From contig NZ_AOPZ01000067.1 in assembly GCF_000414115.1 (NCBI RefSeq), positions 62,001 to 126,000 of the forward strand: a stretch of DNA of 64,000 nt. Reading direction: 5' to 3'. This document shows positions 8,538-16,961 of the stretch, piece by piece; positions within the stretch are counted from its first letter, which is position 1; each line of letters opens with the position of its first letter. The translations under genes and the position numbers were made by a program. The notes beneath the pieces were generated by a model. That model searched no databases, had not been told where the DNA came from, and worked only from the letters and a program-made list of their open reading frames with translations. The stretch comes from Streptomyces aurantiacus JA 4570. Lineage in GTDB: Bacteria > Actinomycetota > Actinomycetes > Streptomycetales > Streptomycetaceae.

Positions 8538-9230
8538 TCAGCACACGAACCGCGGCGAAGCCTGCGTCAGCACCGCCGTCTGCGGCGTGACGGGCCAGTG
8601 GGTGCGCATCTCCTCGGCGAGCGCGGCGATCAGCTTCGGCACGTCCGCCGGCGCCGTCTCGTGCAGGCCCTCCACGACGATCAGGACCTCCGAAGTGCTG
8701 TCCCGGACGGCCGAGTAGCCGCTCTGGCGGTTGGTCCAGCGCCGGGCGTGGGCCCGGCGGGCGTCGTCGGCGAAGATCACCTCGCGGGGGTCGGGGCGCT
8801 CCGTCCCGCCGGAGAACGTCGCGTACGCCTCGTCCCCGTCGGCGTACCGGACTTCGAGGTTCCCGCTGATACGGGACGCGTCGAAGACGCCGACGGGGAT
8901 GCCGTACGCCAAGGACGCCGCGTTGCAGAGGTCGATCAGGGGGTGGATGCGGGGCAGGGAACCCTCCTTGCGGAAGCGCCGCAGGAGGGATTCGGAGGCG
9001 CAGCGGTACTGCGTGGGCTTCAGGCCCATGGCCGAGAACGCGCGCCGCCACGCCTGGACTTCGGGCAGTCCGCTCTCCTGCGACGCGGTGAGCCGTTCGG
9101 CGGCCGCCGCGCTGAACTCGGTGACGGGCCGGTCGACCGTCGCGTCGTGTGTGATGCCTCGCGTGAAGATCACTCCGGGGACCAGGTGGGGGAAGTCCTG
9201 CCAGAGGTCGGTCGAGTGTTGGAAGTGCAC
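8538..9230 (-). CDS. B3/B4 tRNA-binding domain protein
   Basis: A 230-residue protein made of a free-standing B3/4 domain, the module found in the beta subunit of phenylalanyl-tRNA synthetase where it edits misacylated tRNA. Family-like features are the segment LLRRFRKEGSLPRIHPLIDLCN and the loop YGIPVGVFDASRI. Stand-alone members are suspected of trans-editing or amino-acid recognition, unproven. It starts with GTG 9230. It ends close to the P450 and lies upstream of a LysE-type exporter on the same strand, which may point to amino-acid stress. Confidence 0.8.
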   Translation of the reverse strand: MHFQHSTDLWQDFPHLVPGVIFTRGITHDATVDRPVTEFSAAAAERLTASQESGLPEVQAWRRAFSAMGLKPTQYRCASESLLRRFRKEGSLPRIHPLIDLCNAASLAYGIPVGVFDASRISGNLEVRYADGDEAYATFSGGTERPDPREVIFADDARRAHARRWTNRQSGYSAVRDSTSEVLIVVEGLHETAPADVPKLIAALAEEMRTHWPVTPQTAVLTQASPRFVC

Positions 9231-9242
9231 GGTGATTCCGAT

Positions 9243-9335
9243 CGGGAGACGTGAGAACGGAGGAAACGAGAGAAGGGATAGAGAGAAGGGATAGAACGGG
9301 AGAACGGAGAAAACGGGAGAAGGGGAAATGAGACG
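9243..9335 (+). repeat. Polypurine, low-complexity GA-rich tract
   Basis: Almost every base on the plus strand is A or G, in imperfect units such as GAGAAGGGATA and AACGGGAGAA. The tract lies between the LysE gene stop and the B3/4 gene start. Its composition is unlike the rest of the window. It would form part of the 5' leader of the B3/4 gene as a polypyrimidine RNA. Confidence 0.6.
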
Positions 9336-9377
9336 GATGTGTGGGGGAGGGGGCGGAAGCAGTTCGGGCGGGCGGTG

Positions 9378-9977
9378 TCAGAGAAAGGCGAGCTTCACCC
9401 CCAGTACCGCGAACGCGCCCGCGAAGACGCGACGCAGCCACGTCATGACCCGCGGTCGCCCGATGACGTGATCGCGAAACGCGGCGGCGAACACCCCGTA
9501 GAGGGCGAACACGACCAGGGACGCCAGCATGAAGTAGGCGCTGAGTTCGGCCATCCGCAGGAAGGCGTACGACTCGCCCTTGTCGACGAACTGCGGAAGG
9601 AAGGCGAGGAAGAACAGGGTGAGCTTCGGGTTGAGCAGATTGAGCAGGACGGCGGACACGATGACGTCGGAATCCGAGCGCGGGGCACCGTCCTGATCGG
9701 CCGCGAGGACGCTCTTGTCGCGCAGCGTCTTCCACGCCATGTAGAGCAGGTACGCCACCCCCAGGTACTTGAGTGTCTGGAACGCGAAGGGGCTGGTGTT
9801 CAGCAGCGCGGCGAGGCCGGTGATGGCGGCGAGCATGTGCGGGACGATGCCCACGGTGCAGCCCACCGCCGCGACCACACCGGCCCGGGTGCCCCGCGCG
9901 AGGCCGGCCGCGATGGTGAACAGCACTCCGGTGCCCGGCGTCACGATGAGCACGAGCGAGGTCAGCAGGAACTCCAT
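9378..9977 (-). CDS. LysE/RhtB-family amino-acid exporter
   Basis: A 199-residue membrane protein with six predicted hydrophobic segments. It begins MEFLLTSLVLIVTPGTGVLFT, carrying the PGP-like turn in TM1 typical of LysE/RhtB exporters, and contains NLLNPKLTLFFLAFLPQFV. These proteins export amino acids or analogues. ATG 9977 has a GGGAGAG ribosome-binding site. It is divergent from a MocR regulator with only 28 nt between starts, so it is the probable target of that regulator. Confidence 0.92.
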   Translation of the reverse strand: MEFLLTSLVLIVTPGTGVLFTIAAGLARGTRAGVVAAVGCTVGIVPHMLAAITGLAALLNTSPFAFQTLKYLGVAYLLYMAWKTLRDKSVLAADQDGAPRSDSDVIVSAVLLNLLNPKLTLFFLAFLPQFVDKGESYAFLRMAELSAYFMLASLVVFALYGVFAAAFRDHVIGRPRVMTWLRRVFAGAFAVLGVKLAFL

Positions 9978-9996
9978 GACTTGACTCTCCCGGCAC

Positions 9997-10043
9997 AATG
10001 GATCCATGAACAGGTCCAATGGATCTCCTTCTGAGGGGTCCAT
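9997..10043. promoter_or_regulatory. Operator repeats between lysE-type and mocR-type genes
   Basis: AATGGATC occurs at 9997-10004 and again at 10018-10025, exactly 21 bp apart (two turns). Inverted versions GATCCAT (10001-10007) and GGTCCAT (10037-10043) are interleaved. MocR regulators are known to bind direct repeats in such divergent promoters. The second copy lies inside the first codons of the regulator. Confidence 0.65.
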
Positions 10044-11526
10044 AACCACCGTCGGCCCGCCCACGGAAGTCGCCGCCTCCGACTTCCTGCAGCTGAACCC
10101 CGCCGAAGCCCCGAAGGGCGGCATGGCCGACTGGCTGGCCCGGCACATCCGGCACGCGGTGGCGAACGGGCTGCTGCCGGCCGGGAGCAGGCTGCCCGCC
10201 ACCCGCGTCCTGGCCGGGGAGCTCGGTGTCTCGCGCGGCGTGGTCACCGAGGCGTACCGGCGGCTCACCGAGGACGGGCACGTGGCGGGCCGGGGCCGGG
10301 GCGGGACCGTCGTGGTGGCGGCGCCCCTCGCGCGCCCGACGGAGCGGCGGGTGACAGAACCGCGAGTGACCGCCGATGACGGCACGTCAGGGAAGCCGCC
10401 GCTGTTCACCGCCCCGCCCGATGCCGGCGTCTTCGACGCGCTGCGCGCCGCGCCCGCCCGCATCGACCTGTCGCCCGGCCTGCCGGACCTCGCCGCGTTC
10501 CCGCGCGCGGCCTGGCTGCGCGCCGAGCGGTCGGTGCTCGCCGGACTCGTGCCGTCGGACTTCGGCTACGGCGACCCCCGCGGCACCCCGTCCCTGCGCC
10601 GCGCCGTCGCGCGCTGGCTCGCCCTGAACCGGGGGATCGCCGCGGACCCGGACGAGGTCCTGATCGTCGCGGGCACCGCCCAGGCGCTCGGCCTGCTCGC
10701 GCTGGTGCTCCGGGACGAGGGGGTCGCCCGCGTCGCCATCGAGGACCCCAGCTCCCTGGGCATACGACAGCACCTGCACAACTCCGGCCTCCAGACACCG
10801 CCCGTGCCCGTCGACGAGCAGGGCATCCGCGTCGACGCGCTGCGCGCCACCGGCGCCCGCGTCGCGCTGCTCACCCCGGCCCACCAGTTCCCCACCGGCG
10901 TGGTCCTCGACGGCGGCAGGCGCCGTGAGCTCGCGGACTGGGCCCGGGACGGCGGACTGATCATCGAGGACGACTACGACGCCGAGCACCGCTACGACCG
11001 GCCGCCCGTGCCCGCCCTGCGCTCCACCCTCGCCGAGCACGTCGCCTACGCGGGCAGCGTCTCCAAGCTCCTCGCGCCCGCCCTGCGCGTGGGCTGGCTG
11101 CTGGCGCCCCGCCGCCACCGGAGCGCCCTCGTCGACGCCAAGCGGTTCGCCGACCTCGGCAACGCGGCGCTGCCCCAGCTCGTCCTCGCCCACCTGATGG
11201 AGTCGGGGGAACTGGAGCGGCACCTGCGGTTCCTGCGCCGCCGCCACCGCGGCCGCCGCGACGCCATGATCGCGGCCATCGCGGCCCGGCTCCCGGGCGC
11301 CGTCGTCCACGGCGCCGCCGCGGGCCTGCACCTGACGGTCACCTTCGAGCCGGGCCGCGACGACACCGCGCTGGCCGCCGCGGCACTGGAGCGCGGCGTC
11401 AAGGTGCAGCCCCTGTCCTGGCACGCCCAGCGCCCGGGACGGCCGGGCCTGGTCCTCGGCTACGCGGCGAGCACCCCGTCGGACATCCGGGAGGGCGTGG
11501 CGGTGCTGGGGAGCCTTCTGGGCTGA
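10006..11526 (+). CDS. MocR-type regulator (GntR HTH plus aminotransferase-like domain)
   Basis: A 506-residue fusion. The N-terminal winged helix (GSRLPATRVLAGELGVSRGV, about 62-81) is followed by a fold-type-I aminotransferase-like domain. The PLP-binding Lys is residue 354 in AYAGSVSKLLAP, and the DDYDAEHRY segment is typical of MocR. MocR proteins use PLP and often an amino acid as effectors. It is divergent from the LysE exporter and probably controls it. No clear Shine-Dalgarno precedes ATG 10006, so the mRNA may be leaderless or nearly so. Confidence 0.93.
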   Translation: MNRSNGSPSEGSITTVGPPTEVAASDFLQLNPAEAPKGGMADWLARHIRHAVANGLLPAGSRLPATRVLAGELGVSRGVVTEAYRRLTEDGHVAGRGRGGTVVVAAPLARPTERRVTEPRVTADDGTSGKPPLFTAPPDAGVFDALRAAPARIDLSPGLPDLAAFPRAAWLRAERSVLAGLVPSDFGYGDPRGTPSLRRAVARWLALNRGIAADPDEVLIVAGTAQALGLLALVLRDEGVARVAIEDPSSLGIRQHLHNSGLQTPPVPVDEQGIRVDALRATGARVALLTPAHQFPTGVVLDGGRRRELADWARDGGLIIEDDYDAEHRYDRPPVPALRSTLAEHVAYAGSVSKLLAPALRVGWLLAPRRHRSALVDAKRFADLGNAALPQLVLAHLMESGELERHLRFLRRRHRGRRDAMIAAIAARLPGAVVHGAAAGLHLTVTFEPGRDDTALAAAALERGVKVQPLSWHAQRPGRPGLVLGYAASTPSDIREGVAVLGSLLG

Positions 11527-11633
11527 GAGGCCGGACAGCGCGGACGCCGATGCCCGGCTGGGCCCGTAATGCCGAGCCGGGCTCCCGCCGACGGTGGGCG
11601 GGCGGTGTCAGACCCCTCTGCCACGATCGGCGC

Positions 11634-13388
11634 ATGGGTTTCTTCGACGATTTGCTGCTACCGGAAGAACCGCCCGGCGAGCGGACGGCGTTGGTCCGTC
11701 TTGCCCCTCCGGGAGAGGACGCCGCCCGGTACGCGCCACCGGTCGACTGGTTCGCGCCGGTGCTCTCGTCGCATCTGGCGACGGCCGGGGCCGGGCCGCA
11801 TGTGCGGGTGGTGATGACGGGCTGGTCGCTGTGGCCACGCTCGGCCACCTTGCATCTGTCCGTCTTCCGCACGACCCGCTGGCGCAGCGCCGACTCGACC
11901 CGTCAGTCCGGGCTCCGCGTCGGCCTGCTGTTCAGCGACGGTCGCCGCGTGACCTCGCTGGACGCCAAGGAACAGCGGCTGCTGCAGTGGACCGGGTCCG
12001 ACGGGCGAGCGCACTCGACCGTCACGGGCCAGGCCGTCGGGCTGATTCCACTGGACCCTGGCCTGGACAACTCCCGCCGTTCCACTTTCAAGACCGATGT
12101 CGATCTGTATCTGGCCGAACTCCCGCCGCCCGGCATCGCGCATCTCGTCGTCGAATGGCCGGACGAGGGCGTCGCCGAGACGCGCACCCCGATCGACACC
12201 GCGGCACTGCACGCCGCGGCGGCGCAGGCGGTCGAGGTCTGGCCGGGACTCGAGCCACCGGACCCGGCGGAGCAGCCGGGTTCCTTCGCGACGATCCAGA
12301 TGAGTGGGCCACCCGGCTTCCTGGCTCCGCCTCTGTCCGGGCATCAGCGCGCGGCGCTGCGCCATGAGGAGGAAGAACGGCAGCGCTATGTGCCCCGGGC
12401 CGACTGGGAAGGAATCGGCTCCGAAGACTGGAAGGACACGTCGCTGATTCAGGTCCGGCTCGACGCGGGCGCGCCGCCCGACGCCCGTTTCGGAAGCGAG
12501 GAGGCCACACCGCTGCACAGGGCCGCAGAGCACGCCGCGGTGGGAGCGGTCGCCGCGCTCTTGGCGCACGGCGCGGAGGCCGACCCCCACGACGACGAAG
12601 GGCACAGCCCGTTGTGGTACGCGGCCTGCAACGGGGACGAGGACAGCGTCCGCAGGCTGATCGCGGCCGGGGCCGATGTGTGGACGCCGCAGACCGGTCT
12701 CTGGTCACCGGGCCGGCTGCTGCTGACCACGTCGCTCGCGCCGCTCGTCGAGAGGCTGCCGGGGGCGATGCAGCTGCCCGCCGAGGAAGCCTCCGCTTTC
12801 CGGGAGGCGGACGCGCTCATCACGGCATTCGGTGAGCAGGAGCTGCACACGGAAGGGCTCGGCATCTGCTTCGTGCGGGGTCTCACCGAGGACGAGCTGA
12901 TCCGGCGTCTGGGCGCCGACCCCGCGCAGTGCCCGAGGGCGGACCAGGAGCACGCCCCCTTCGACCTGATGGACCACCAGGCGTCCCTGCGCTACCTGGG
13001 AGTGACAAGCGTGCCCGGCGCTCCTGGCGGCTGCGTGATCACGCAAGACGGATACATGCCGGACGACGACGCCGTGCTGCGGGCGATATCGCGGGGCACC
13101 GCGGCGTACGGCATCTACTTCAACCCCAAGGGCGGCACCTTCGGCACCCTGGCACGCGATGGCGACCTCGTCGGCCGCGAGGAGATCGGGCTCTCCCCGG
13201 ACGAGTCGGATCCGCCTGCCTACTGGCACTTCCGCTTCTGGCAGCGGCGGCACGCCTTCCCCTACGGCGTCGACGTCCTCGCCTACGCCTGTGCCGCCGC
13301 CGGCCTGCGCATCAGCGATGGCCGGGAAGCACTTGATCACGACATCCCACGGCGCTGGGTGGAACTGCCTCCGTCCCTCCGGCGCTGA
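11634..13388 (+). CDS. Ankyrin-repeat protein with DUF6461-like C-terminus
   Basis: A 584-residue protein with three visible parts. Residues 1-220 are an unrecognised region of mixed strands. Residues about 289-350 hold ankyrin repeats (TPLHRAAEHAAVGAVAALLAHGA, then SPLWYAACNGDEDSVRRLIAAGA). The C-terminal 180 residues contain CFVRGLTEDELIRRLGA, the pattern of DUF6461. The start MGFFDDLLLPEEP at 11634 is chosen because upstream residues look non-coding; the ribosome-binding site is weak. There is no signal peptide. Ankyrins imply protein binding; the function is unknown. It is unrelated to its neighbours by context. Confidence 0.75.
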   Translation: MGFFDDLLLPEEPPGERTALVRLAPPGEDAARYAPPVDWFAPVLSSHLATAGAGPHVRVVMTGWSLWPRSATLHLSVFRTTRWRSADSTRQSGLRVGLLFSDGRRVTSLDAKEQRLLQWTGSDGRAHSTVTGQAVGLIPLDPGLDNSRRSTFKTDVDLYLAELPPPGIAHLVVEWPDEGVAETRTPIDTAALHAAAAQAVEVWPGLEPPDPAEQPGSFATIQMSGPPGFLAPPLSGHQRAALRHEEEERQRYVPRADWEGIGSEDWKDTSLIQVRLDAGAPPDARFGSEEATPLHRAAEHAAVGAVAALLAHGAEADPHDDEGHSPLWYAACNGDEDSVRRLIAAGADVWTPQTGLWSPGRLLLTTSLAPLVERLPGAMQLPAEEASAFREADALITAFGEQELHTEGLGICFVRGLTEDELIRRLGADPAQCPRADQEHAPFDLMDHQASLRYLGVTSVPGAPGGCVITQDGYMPDDDAVLRAISRGTAAYGIYFNPKGGTFGTLARDGDLVGREEIGLSPDESDPPAYWHFRFWQRRHAFPYGVDVLAYACAAAGLRISDGREALDHDIPRRWVELPPSLRR

Positions 13389-13470
13389 GTACCGCTCGAC
13401 GGACCACGAACTCCCGGGCCGCCACGCGCGCCGTGCCGGACCCAGGTACCGACCTTTCCTACGCCGGGCC

Positions 13471-15012
13471 TCAGCGGTCCAGCGCCGGCCGCTCCTCCAC
13501 GGGCCGGTACACGGTCAGCGCCTCGAGCAGCTTGTCGACGCGCAGCGCGGCGGGCGCGTCCCGCACTTCGCCGTCGTACGCCATGTGCGTCCCCTCCGGC
13601 AGGTCCGTCACGACGAGGTGCCGGGAGTGCGCCGAGGCGTAGAGGCGGGTGCGGGCGAGGCCGCCGGCCAGGGCGGTGGCGAGCAGGCGGGTGCGGGCGA
13701 AGTGGCCGCCGTGGGCGATGCGCACGTCCAGCAGGCCGTCGGCGAGGTCGTGGCGGCGCACCGGGGCGATGCCCACGTTGCGGTAGGCGCCGTTGCCCGC
13801 GAAGAGCAGCCACATCGCGCGGCGCCGCCCGTTGACGACGGCGCGCAGCGGCTCGGTGGTCCGCAGTACCCGGCCGACGGCGAGCAGCGTGGCGGCGGGG
13901 CCGCCGATCTTCGGCGACCAGTGTTCCCGCAGCCGTACGAGGTCGGGGTAGGAGCCCAGGCTGAAGGTGTTGAGGAAGTACACGGGCTCGGCCTCGGCCC
14001 GGGCGGGGGAGTGCGGGGCCAGGATCGGGGAGACCCGGCCGACGTCCACGCGGACGGCCGTTCCCCGCGCCACGGCCGCGCACGCCTCGGTGACGGACTC
14101 GGTGCCGAGGTCGGCGGCGAAGTGGTTGAAGGTGCCGCCGGGCAGCACCATCAGCGGCACGCCGTACTCCAGGGCGGGGACCACGGCCGCGTTGACGGTG
14201 CCGTCGCCGCCGCAGACACCGAGGACGCCGCCGCACCGGGCCGCGTCCCGCGCCGCCTCCGCGATCACCTGGGGCAGCGGCCCCGCGTCGGGCTCGTAGA
14301 TGATCACCTCGGCGCGCGGCAGGGCGATCTTCAACTGGCGCACGGGGTCGGCCAGTTGCGGCTGCGCGCCGGAGGAGGGGTTGACCACGACGAACAGCCC
14401 CTCGCCGTCGGGCAGCGCCGGGGCGTCGGCGCGCGGCCGGGCCGGGGGCGGCAGCTGGGAGCGGGAGGGGACGAGGCCGCGTACGGCGAAGGCGGCGCCC
14501 GCGCCGAGGCCCGCGCCGGCCAGGACGTCGCTCGGATAGTGCACGCCGGTGTAGACGCGGGAGAACGCGACCGACGCCGCGACGGGCGCGATCGCCGCAC
14601 CCCAGCGGCGCGACTCCAGGGCGGCGCCCACGGTGAACGCGACCGCCGAGGCGGCGTGGCCGGACGGGAAGGAGCTGGTGACGGGCTGGCGCGGCAGGTG
14701 ACGTATCACCGGGACCGCGTCGAGCACGGGACGGGTACGGCGCACCGCGCCCTTGCCGAGGGTGTTGACGGTCGCCGACGCGAGGGCGAGCGAGGCGACA
14801 CCGCGCACCGCCGCACGCCGCTCGCGGGTGCCGCCGACCGCCCACATGCCGGCCGCGACGCCGAACCACAGCAGCCCGTGGTTGGCACTGTGGCTCAGCC
14901 GGGGCAGAGCGCGCTCGGCGCCCGGCCACGACCGCGCGGCGACCTTGTGGAAAGCGGCGTGGTCCAGGGTGCGGAGCAGGCGCCTGACGCGGCCCGGGGA
15001 GTGATCGCTCAT
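13471..15012 (-). CDS. PAP2 phosphatase / diacylglycerol-kinase-type fusion
   Basis: A 513-residue membrane-associated fusion. The N-terminal PAP2 domain carries all three motifs: KGAVRRTRP (87-95), SSFPSGHAAS (113-122) and SRVYTGVHYPSD (151-162). The C-terminal lipid/diacylglycerol-kinase catalytic domain starts near residue 205 and has GGDGTVN at 268-274 and a PGGTFNHFA segment. Such bifunctional proteins are thought to dephosphorylate and phosphorylate polyprenyl or glycerolipid substrates at the membrane. It is a single gene with no evident operon partner. Confidence 0.92.
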   Translation of the reverse strand: MSDHSPGRVRRLLRTLDHAAFHKVAARSWPGAERALPRLSHSANHGLLWFGVAAGMWAVGGTRERRAAVRGVASLALASATVNTLGKGAVRRTRPVLDAVPVIRHLPRQPVTSSFPSGHAASAVAFTVGAALESRRWGAAIAPVAASVAFSRVYTGVHYPSDVLAGAGLGAGAAFAVRGLVPSRSQLPPPARPRADAPALPDGEGLFVVVNPSSGAQPQLADPVRQLKIALPRAEVIIYEPDAGPLPQVIAEAARDAARCGGVLGVCGGDGTVNAAVVPALEYGVPLMVLPGGTFNHFAADLGTESVTEACAAVARGTAVRVDVGRVSPILAPHSPARAEAEPVYFLNTFSLGSYPDLVRLREHWSPKIGGPAATLLAVGRVLRTTEPLRAVVNGRRRAMWLLFAGNGAYRNVGIAPVRRHDLADGLLDVRIAHGGHFARTRLLATALAGGLARTRLYASAHSRHLVVTDLPEGTHMAYDGEVRDAPAALRVDKLLEALTVYRPVEERPALDR

Positions 15013-15099
15013 GCCCCCGTTATACGTGGCGGGCCGCCCTTTCTCCTGTCGGATTCCCCGTTTCCCGGCTGCCTTTCGGCCGTGGCGCGGCGCCCGCGG

Positions 15100-16146
15100 T
15101 CAGGGCAGCCGCATCAGGCGCCTGATCGTCCCGTGGTAGATCCGCGCACGCGCGGCGTCCGTCAGATCGAGCCCGTCGAGGACGCGGATCGTCTCGCGGA
15201 TGTACAGCGGGCCGCCCTCGGGGTCGAAGGGGCAGTCCGTGCCGAACACGACGTGGTCGGTGCCGAAGAAGTCCAGGCCGCACCGCGTGCCGATGGCGGA
15301 CCCCGACAGCGCGGTGTCGGCGTAGAAGCGGCGGAAGTAGTCCAGCGGCCGCCGCGGCAGCCGCTCGCGGCGCAGGCGCGCGAACTCCTCGCCCGCGGTG
15401 CGGCTGCCGAGCTGGTCGCTCCAGCCGAGGCCGATCCTGCCCTCCAGGTACGGGATCATCGCCCCCAGATGATGGGTGATGATCTTGATGTCCGGGTGCC
15501 GCTCCAGGAGGCCGGAGAAGACGAGGCGGGCCATGGCGACACTGGTCTCGTAGGGCCAGCCGAGCGCCCACCAGATCTCGTACGCGGAGGTGTCCTCGGT
15601 GGCGTAGTCCGCGAAGGCGGCGCTGCGGGTCGGATGCATCCAGATCGGCAGGTCCCGCCGCGCCATCTCGTCGAACACGGGCCGGAACGCCGGATCGTCC
15701 AGCGGCCGCCCGTTGACGTTGGTGAAAACTTGCACGCCCCGGGCGCCCAAGTCGTCGATGGCGTGGGCGAGTTCGAGCATCGTCGCGTCCGGGTTGTTCA
15801 TCGGGAGCGAGGCGACGAACGCGGGGAAGCGGTCGGGGTGGCGTTCGCACAGCTCGCGCATCGACGTGTTGGCGAGGCGGGCGAGGGCCGCGGACTCGGA
15901 GGGCCCCGCGAGCAGTTCGATCGGTGGTGAGGACAGGGTGAGCACCTGCTGGTAGCCGTCGCCGAACTCGTCCATCATCCGCAGCCGCGCGTCGAGATCG
16001 TGCAGCGCGGACAGTTCGAGCCAGCGCTTGAGCGCGCCCGCGTCGACGGCGAGTTCACGCATGCGCGCGAAATACGGTGCGGGCAGGATGTGGCTGTACG
16101 CGTCGATCTTGCTGCCGCTCATCGGTATCCCCTCGTTGCTGTTCAT
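15100..16146 (-). CDS. Amidohydrolase-2 family hydrolase/decarboxylase
   Basis: A 348-residue TIM-barrel metal enzyme of the ACMSD / gamma-resorcylate-decarboxylase type. Motifs are IDAYSHILP at the N-terminus, MHPT, THHLGAM and GTDCPFD. In relatives the first motif is IDxHxH; here the first His is Tyr17 and only His19 remains, so metal coordination may differ. ATG 16146 overlaps the permease stop (ATGA) and is preceded by GAGGGG; a second ATG with its own GAGGGG follows 24 nt later. It is the last gene of an ABC-importer operon and probably acts on the imported compound, perhaps an aromatic acid. Confidence 0.85.
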   Translation of the reverse strand: MNSNEGIPMSGSKIDAYSHILPAPYFARMRELAVDAGALKRWLELSALHDLDARLRMMDEFGDGYQQVLTLSSPPIELLAGPSESAALARLANTSMRELCERHPDRFPAFVASLPMNNPDATMLELAHAIDDLGARGVQVFTNVNGRPLDDPAFRPVFDEMARRDLPIWMHPTRSAAFADYATEDTSAYEIWWALGWPYETSVAMARLVFSGLLERHPDIKIITHHLGAMIPYLEGRIGLGWSDQLGSRTAGEEFARLRRERLPRRPLDYFRRFYADTALSGSAIGTRCGLDFFGTDHVVFGTDCPFDPEGGPLYIRETIRVLDGLDLTDAARARIYHGTIRRLMRLP

Positions 16147-16159
16147 CGGTGTCCCCTCG
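16112..16159 (-). repeat. Tandem duplication of a translation start region (2 x 24 bp)
   Basis: Two adjacent 24-bp units (16159-16136 and 16135-16112, minus strand) are about 83% identical. Each carries CGAGGGGA, ACCGATGA and an ATG in the same frame. The amidohydrolase therefore has two consecutive complete initiation sites. Confidence 0.7.
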
Positions 16160-16961
16160 ATGTCTTCGGAACCCAGCGGGTGACCCTGCGGTCGACGGCC
16201 TGGACGAGGGCGACGGCCCCCAGCGCCACAGCGATCACGACCAGGAGCACGGCGAGGACGCTCGCGCTGTCGAAGCGCCCGCCCGCCTCGGTGACGATGT
16301 GGCCGAGGCCCACGACCGCGATGAACATCTCGCCGTTGATCATGCCGGTGACGGCACGGCCGACACCGAGCCGGGCACCGGCCATGATCATGGGCGCGGC
16401 GGCCGGCAGCATGACGCGCAGCAGCACCTGCACCTCGCCCGCGCCGTAGGAGCGCGCCATCTCGACCAGGTGCGCGGGCACGGACCGGATCGCGGCGGCG
16501 GTGTTGACGATGACGACGAACATCGCGTACGTCACCACCACCGCGACGATCGCGCCGCGGCCCGCCCCGAACAGGGAGAAGAAGACCGGCGCGAAGACCA
16601 GCGACGGCGCGGTGAGCAGCGCGTACACGTACACGCCGAGCGCGGCCTCGACCTTGCGGAACCGGCCCATGGCCACGCCGACGACGAGACCGCCGACGAG
16701 GGAAATGACAAGCCCGAGGGCCAGGTTGACCAGGCTGTCGCGCAGGGCGGGGAGGATCGTGCCGTCGCCCGTCAGCTCGGCGAGGCGGGCGAGGACCGTA
16801 CTGATCGGAGGGAAGAAGGACGCGTCCGCGAGCCGTCCGGTGAGTTCCCACGCCGCGGCCCCCGCGGCCAGGGCGACCGGCGCGGCCGGGACGTGCGCGA
16901 GGCCGTGGCGGACCTTCACGACGTCGCTGCGGACCTTCACGACGCCGTCCCGGGCGTTCAC
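16143..16961 (-). CDS. ABC transporter permease (SsuC/TauC type)
   Basis: A 272-residue inner-membrane permease with six hydrophobic segments and the EAA loop VEMARSYGAGEVQVLLRVMLP, typical of nitrate/sulfonate/taurine-type importers. GTG 16961 is chosen because it forms a GTGA overlap with the stop of the ATPase gene; the frame extends upstream but without support. It is the second permease of the operon, so the transporter probably uses a heterodimer. Confidence 0.9.
   Translation of the reverse strand: MNARDGVVKVRSDVVKVRHGLAHVPAAPVALAAGAAAWELTGRLADASFFPPISTVLARLAELTGDGTILPALRDSLVNLALGLVISLVGGLVVGVAMGRFRKVEAALGVYVYALLTAPSLVFAPVFFSLFGAGRGAIVAVVVTYAMFVVIVNTAAAIRSVPAHLVEMARSYGAGEVQVLLRVMLPAAAPMIMAGARLGVGRAVTGMINGEMFIAVVGLGHIVTEAGGRFDSASVLAVLLVVIAVALGAVALVQAVDRRVTRWVPKTSRGHR

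Noticed and set aside
13159..15930. A 923-codon open frame on the plus strand
   Set aside because: It runs antisense to the PAP2/kinase fusion and the amidohydrolase, both with complete motifs. Its product is Arg/Gly/Ala-rich without a family pattern, a usual artefact of high GC.
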